Shown in pieces: positions 58,937 to 64,000 of a stretch of DNA of 64,000 bases; position 1 is the first letter of the stretch; each line of letters starts with the position of its first letter. This stretch comes from Conoideocrella luteorostrata. Taxonomy: Eukaryota > Ascomycota > Sordariomycetes > Hypocreales > Clavicipitaceae. The translations under genes and the position numbers were made by a program. Location: the NCBI GenBank assembly GCA_032433595.1, contig JASWJB010000037.1, positions 149,449 to 213,448 of the forward strand, read 5' to 3'. Under the pieces are notes generated by a model. That model saw only the letters and a list, made by a program, of their open reading frames with translations, searched no databases and had not been told where the DNA came from.

Positions 58937-60157
58937 AGAACAGGAAACAGCCTGCTGGGATTCAGGCGGATAAGGAAACGATTTGCCGAAATCTCATCTT
59001 TTGTGTTGATTCACCCAATTTCTTTTGTCATTTTTGGGCTTTGTCACTGGTAGACAAGCAATAATGATTTCATGGAGCGCGCGAAGTCAGGTCGAGATAT
59101 GGCCATGTATTATGATTAGAAGTTCTGTAAACAGAGAACTCCTCCAGCCATAAGCATCGATTAGTGCAATTATACTCTTTTTTCTTTTCTTTCACGTTTA
59201 CTCTTATCGCCTGATTTTGGCCCACCAAAGTGTCTTTCCACAACCTATGCATATACCGTGCAATGATTGCCATTTTCAAAGGCGAGGGTTTTCTCCCAAG
59301 CATAAAAACTTAATCCTGCAAACGCCTGAACCTTTAGGTATGACAACGTGGACATGTCTTTTCAAATCCGAGGCAGACGGTAACAAAAGGCTCTACCTTA
59401 ATCACTACCTAACTCAGGTGCGAGGATTGCGATAGGATTCACTTCAGTATCGGTAAGGCAGTAAGCCGAATTTGTAACATCTTGCCAATCCATGCCAAAT
59501 GCTAACTTACTGATATCGTCGTGTGCACTCCGCAGCCGTCCATAGTCTTCGTTGTTCAGCGGGCGGGTACTGTAAAATCCATCTTTCAGTCTTACAAGCG
59601 TTCGGGTGGATAAAATGAGTCCCTATTTTCTAATGACCCAATTGTATATCACTTTAGTCATTTAAATAGGATATGAATCAATAAAATAGGAAGAAACAGT
59701 TATTTTCTGTTTAGATGGTCGCTATTGCTGTAAAGTTGGAGTTGTACAGATTATCGGGCTAGCAAGCCTGGACAGGAACTATGCAGCCTCACGTGATATT
59801 GATTCGGTTGCAAGTCCTTATACAAGCACTCTCCAGGTCCATGCCCCGCTGTCCTACCTCGTGTTAGAGAGTGTCTCTAGAACTCAGGTGCCTAGGTAGG
59901 TAGCTAAATGCCTAGCAGGTGGTCCAGGCACTGTCGTCACCGGGAACCACATTGCGTATGGCATCTGCAGACTCCTGCTACACCTCACTACCCGCACTAA
60001 CCACGACATCGACCATTGGACTTTCAGTTGTCGCGTTGGGGTGTGTCTGACGACGAGGTACCTCCCTACACAGCTGTCTATCGCTTCACTTTGAGAAAAC
60101 TTATCCGTCCATTATCGTATATCCGAACTACCCCGCTGCTTTGGGCAGAGCTCCAGA
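58937..60157. other. Intergenic
   Basis: 3' UTR of the inositol oxygenase and promoter of VPS35. AT-rich at 59640-59740. A repeated cctaggtag-like word occurs near 59890-59915. No gene supported. Confidence 0.5.
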
Positions 60158-63008
60158 ATGACTACGCCGGCGCCTCCAGATGATCAGGCTCGCCTGCTCG
60201 AGGATGCGCTGGTAGCCGTGAGGCAGCAGACGTCACTCATGCGAAAATGCCTCGATACACCTGGGAAGCTTATGGATGCCCTTAAATGCTGGTGTGTTAA
60301 TTCCTATAGGTATTGGTTGACCTTGCGGGCTTGAGCTAACGATATAACCAGTTCTACACTGGTCTCGGAACTTCGTACGAGTAGCTTGGGACCGAAGCAG
60401 TACTACGAGCTATACATGTCTGTTTTCGATGCACTGCGCTATCTATCGGTTCACCTCCGCGAGAGCCATCCAGTAAATCACCTCGCTGACCTTTACGAAT
60501 TGGTCCAATATGCCGGCAACATCGTTCCAAGACTTTATCTCATGATTACTGTCGGTACAGCCTACATGTCAATTGAAGATGCACCAGTAAAGGAGCTGAT
60601 GAAAGACATGATGGATATGAGTCGTGGCGTTCAACATCCTATCCGGGGTCTGTTCCTGCGCTACTATCTATCTGGTCAAGTTCGCGACTTCCTACCAACT
60701 TCGGACAGCGAAGGCCCCGAAGGCAATTTAAGCGACTCTATCAATTTTATTCTAACCAACTTCGTCGAAATGAACAAACTATGGGTGCGACTCCAGCATC
60801 AAGGTCACTCGAGAGAACGAGAGCAGCGTATTCGCGAACGAAGGGAGCTCCAGTTGCTAGTGGGCAGCAATATTGTGCGGTTGAGCCAGCTTGTTGATCT
60901 TGAAACCTACAAGACCAGTATTCTCGGACCATTGCTAGAGCAGGTCGTGCAATGTCGAGATGTTCTGGCTCAAGAATATCTTCTTGAGGTAATTACGCAG
61001 GTATTCCCTGACGAGTTTCACCTTCATACCCTTGACCAGTTTCTAGCTGCTGTCTCGCGACTGAACCCGCATGTCAATGTGAAAGCTATTGTCATCGGCC
61101 TCATGGACCGCCTTTCTGAGTATGCTGACCGGGAAGGTGCAAAGAATAAGGGACCTGGACAAGAACAGGTTGAAGCAGATGCTTTGGCGGCTCTTCTAGA
61201 GAAGGTTCGGCTCCAGAAGGATGCAACCCCCGCCACTGAAGCTACGTCAAAGCCGGCTGCTAGCTCAGAGGGAGGTGGTGATAAGGCATCTGACGCCAAT
61301 GCCACTAGTGCCACGCAAGAAATCGAATCAGATACATCCACTGGGAACGATGCGAGCACCGTTGCAGAGTCTGCGGCTCCTTCGAATGTTGACACAGAGA
61401 CTACAGCAGTCAATGGGCAAAATACAGATCGCGCCAATGTCCAGCTATATGAGGTCTTCTTTACTCAGGTCAAGAATCTGGTAGAAGCCCAACACCTACC
61501 AATTCAAGATATTATTGCACTCCTTGTTTCACTTTGCAACCTCGCGTTAAACAACTACCCTGACCGGCTCGACTATGTCGATCAAATTTTTGCCTTTGCT
61601 ACCCAAAAGACAAAGGAGAATATCAACAACGCCGATCTGCACTCCACTGCTGCTCAGCAAAGTCTCCTGGCTCTTTTACAAGGACCTCTCGCACATTACG
61701 CCTCTATATTTACAGCTCTCTCACTTCCAACATACGTACCTCTCCTCCAATGTCAATCATATCCCACACGTCGTGCTGTGGCAGGAGGTATCATGAGGAC
61801 ACTTTTGAGGGACCAGACAAAAATCGGCAAAGCGGCGCAGCTGGAAAATGTACTGGAGATCATGTCAGTTCTCATCAAGGAGGGACCCCAAGCCCAGCAG
61901 GGATACCCAGGTACTGCGCAACGACGCACGGTCGAGACAGACGAGACCTTGGAGGAACAAGGCTGGCTAGCACGCATGGTACATCTTGTTCAGGTGGATA
62001 ATAACGATATCCAATTCAAGCTACTACAAATGACCCGCAAGGCATATGCCGACGGCAACGACCGCATTCGGACTACCACACCACCATTAATAACGGCTTG
62101 TATCAAACTAGCTAGGAGATTTAAGGCAAGGGAGCACTATGACGACAACTGGGATGCCCAAATCAACGCATTGTATAAATTTGTCCACTCGGCGTTGAGC
62201 ACCCTGTATACCAGAGTAATCGGACCTGGCATTGCTGAGCTGGCTCTCCGATTGTTCTGCAGCGCTGGACAGACAGCTGACGCGACTGGGCTCGAAGAAG
62301 TGGCATACGAATTTTATGCCCAAGCCTTCACTGTGTATGAAGAAGCAGTGTCGGACTCCAAGGCACAGTTTCAAGCTGTTTGCGTCATCGCCTCTTCCCT
62401 GCACCAAACGCGGAATTTTGGCAAGGAAAACTACGACACCCTGATTACTAAATGTGCACAACACGGTAGTAAACTGCTAAGGAAGCCTGATCAATGCCGG
62501 GCCGTATACCTAGCCAGCCACCTTTGGTGGGCTACTCCAAACGCTTCCAACGGCGAGACAGATGAATCAGAGGTAAAATAAATTAATATTATAATTTGAG
62601 TTGAAAAGGTGCTGACATGCTTTAGCTATACCGAGATGGTAAACGCGTACTAGAATGCCTACAGCGGGCCCTTCGTGTCGCGGATTCTTGCATGGAAACC
62701 GCCACTTCGATCGAACTTTTCGTGGAGATATTGGACAGATATGTTTATTACTTCGATCAACAGAATGAATCGGTAAGCGGACTCTCCAATCTGAGTCGAA
62801 CAAACTCATCCTCGTGCTTGGTGTTAGTGTACTAATTCTTTAGGTAACTACAAAGTACCTGAATGGATTGATCGAGCTCATTCACTCGAACCTAGCTGGC
62901 AATCAGCAAGATTCTGGCTCTATTGAGACGAGCAAAAAGCATTTCCATCAAACGCTGGAGAATATTAGGAGCAGACAGTATGAAGGAGTAGTTCTTTACC
63001 CCAGCTAA
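60158..63008 (+). CDS. vps35: Retromer subunit VPS35
   Basis: Exons 60158..60291, 60352..62572, 62626..62772 and 62844..63008 give 888 aa with all phases matching. The protein begins [18 protein letters not shown], followed by [20 protein letters not shown] and [22 protein letters not shown] at residues 104-108 is the conserved VPS26-binding motif. The alpha-solenoid continues to the C-terminus ([13 protein letters not shown]), the end that binds VPS29. A low-complexity Ser/Thr/Ala/Glu insert (about residues 330-395) interrupts the solenoid, as in other fungal VPS35 proteins. VPS35 is the core of the cargo-recognition trimer that returns Vps10-like receptors from endosomes to the Golgi. Confidence 0.97.
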
Positions 63009-64000
63009 GGAGCAGAAATTGCAACCGGCTTCGTAACATGGAAAGCTTGTAGATATTTTGGAACGGCACAGCACATCCGGAGTCTGAAAAGAAAAAGGCA
63101 TGACGCAGAATGTACTGGTTATGTGTATATATGTATAATCCTTTTCTAATCCACAATTTATTTGTGTCAGCCGCCCTTACTATGTCGTAATGCACGTACA
63201 AGACGTTTGTAATTGGTTCAATACATACCATCCAACATCACGGATATGTCACAAATACTACTCCTTACAATGGCCAATGTGGATGTTTCAGAACTGCTGC
63301 CAGGGGCACAGAGCCTATGCGTCTTGGCGTTCATCCGTCTCGGTCAAGAAGCGAGCCAGCCAGCTCCATATGTTAGCTTGTCACTGGCCGAATCACGTTA
63401 CTTTCCTGCTGCTTAGACACGGCAAGTATTTGCCAACTTTATCGAGGACTCAAGCACAAAATTGCGTAGTAACGAGGTTTAAATGGGCAGTAACAACTGG
63501 CCCTACTACAGCTATTACCTTTCGAGCTTAAATATCTTTCTAGTCACGGCTGTAGTTACTGATTTTAGTAGTAACGCTCTCGTATAATAGAAAGCTTTCT
63601 TGAATCTACACGCATATGCTAGAGAAGTAGACGTTCAACTTTACATGTTTACACTCAGCAGGCCCTGCAATCAAGTATGGGTATTGTTGTTGATTTCAGC
63701 TTTACTAATAATCGCATGCCAAATGCACCAGGTCCTTACCACGAGAACGTACGTCACTCATTAAGTGCATTGCTAACCAACTAGTCAAGTGTCATTCTGC
63801 AAGGATACGAATATGTAGCACGTGTTGTACTCCGTACTCCGTGCGGAGTATGGAGGTAGCGAAGTTAAATTACCAGTGCGAGAGCAAGCTGCCAAAGAAA
63901 GGCGGATTATGAAACTCCACCGCCGCGGCGGCGCTTTTTCTGCTTTGCCCCCCATCCCCTTCCCCCTCGGGCCGCAGCAAATGGCCACAATGGCGTTCGT
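63009..64000. other. Intergenic to the right edge
   Basis: A palindrome-type element lies at 63828. A GC-rich patch at 63920-63975 and an ATG at 63981 (ATGGCCACAATGGCG) may belong to a gene continuing to the right, but too little is visible to call it. Confidence 0.4.
63828..63850. repeat. Compound palindrome of TACTCCGTA halves
   Basis: Two overlapping TACTCCGTA halves followed by an inverted half with one mismatch (GTGCGGAGTA). It is the only such element in the last 12 kb of the window. Confidence 0.8.

Noticed and set aside
63981..64000. ATG at the right edge as a gene start
   Set aside because: Only six codons are visible; not enough to call.

Overview
The window is nuclear DNA of a filamentous ascomycete. 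The evidence is the gene structure: short 50-110 bp introns with GTAAGT-type donors and CTAAC/CTGAC branch sites close to the acceptor. The gene content agrees: a seven-cysteine copper metallothionein of the Neurospora type, an HMT1-type vacuolar ABC transporter, SGT2, VPS35, galactokinase and myo-inositol oxygenase. A Sordariomycete, perhaps of the Hypocreales, is my inference; nothing here fixes the species. I saw no tRNA, rRNA, CRISPR or intact transposon.

Layout. 0-9.5 kb: the 5' part of an SGNH hydrolase running off the left edge (minus), a DHA2-type MFS exporter, a CaiB/BaiF-type CoA-transferase, and a decayed but full-length copy of the acetolactate synthase gene ILV2 (minus). 9.5-33.5 kb: a gene-poor stretch with only two clear genes, a pair of paralogous C2H2 zinc-finger proteins about 9 kb apart in the same orientation. 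This stretch is strongly enriched in the palindrome TACTCCGTACGGAGTA and its half site. 33.5-50 kb: gene-rich and conserved, with galactokinase, an unrecognised protein, a 26-residue copper metallothionein split by an intron, a small membrane protein, a RING-CH-like membrane protein, the co-chaperone SGT2 and a seven-exon HMT1-type ABC transporter. 50-57.8 kb: a second gene-poor stretch holding coding relics broken by stops and frameshifts. 57.8-63 kb: myo-inositol oxygenase and the retromer subunit VPS35.

How the genes relate. Most of the conserved genes are unrelated housekeeping functions (sugar and inositol catabolism, tail-anchored protein targeting, endosomal recycling). Two, the metallothionein and the HMT1-type transporter, both concern metal handling and lie within 11 kb; this may be chance. 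The most unusual signals are the ILV2 pseudogene, the palindrome confined mostly to the 9.7-32.4 kb desert around the zinc-finger pair, and the unrecognised pseudogene at 53.3-54.5 kb. I found no obviously new multi-gene system.

Exon boundaries were worked out by hand from splice signals and reading-frame arithmetic; all spliced models given as firm keep frame through to the stop.
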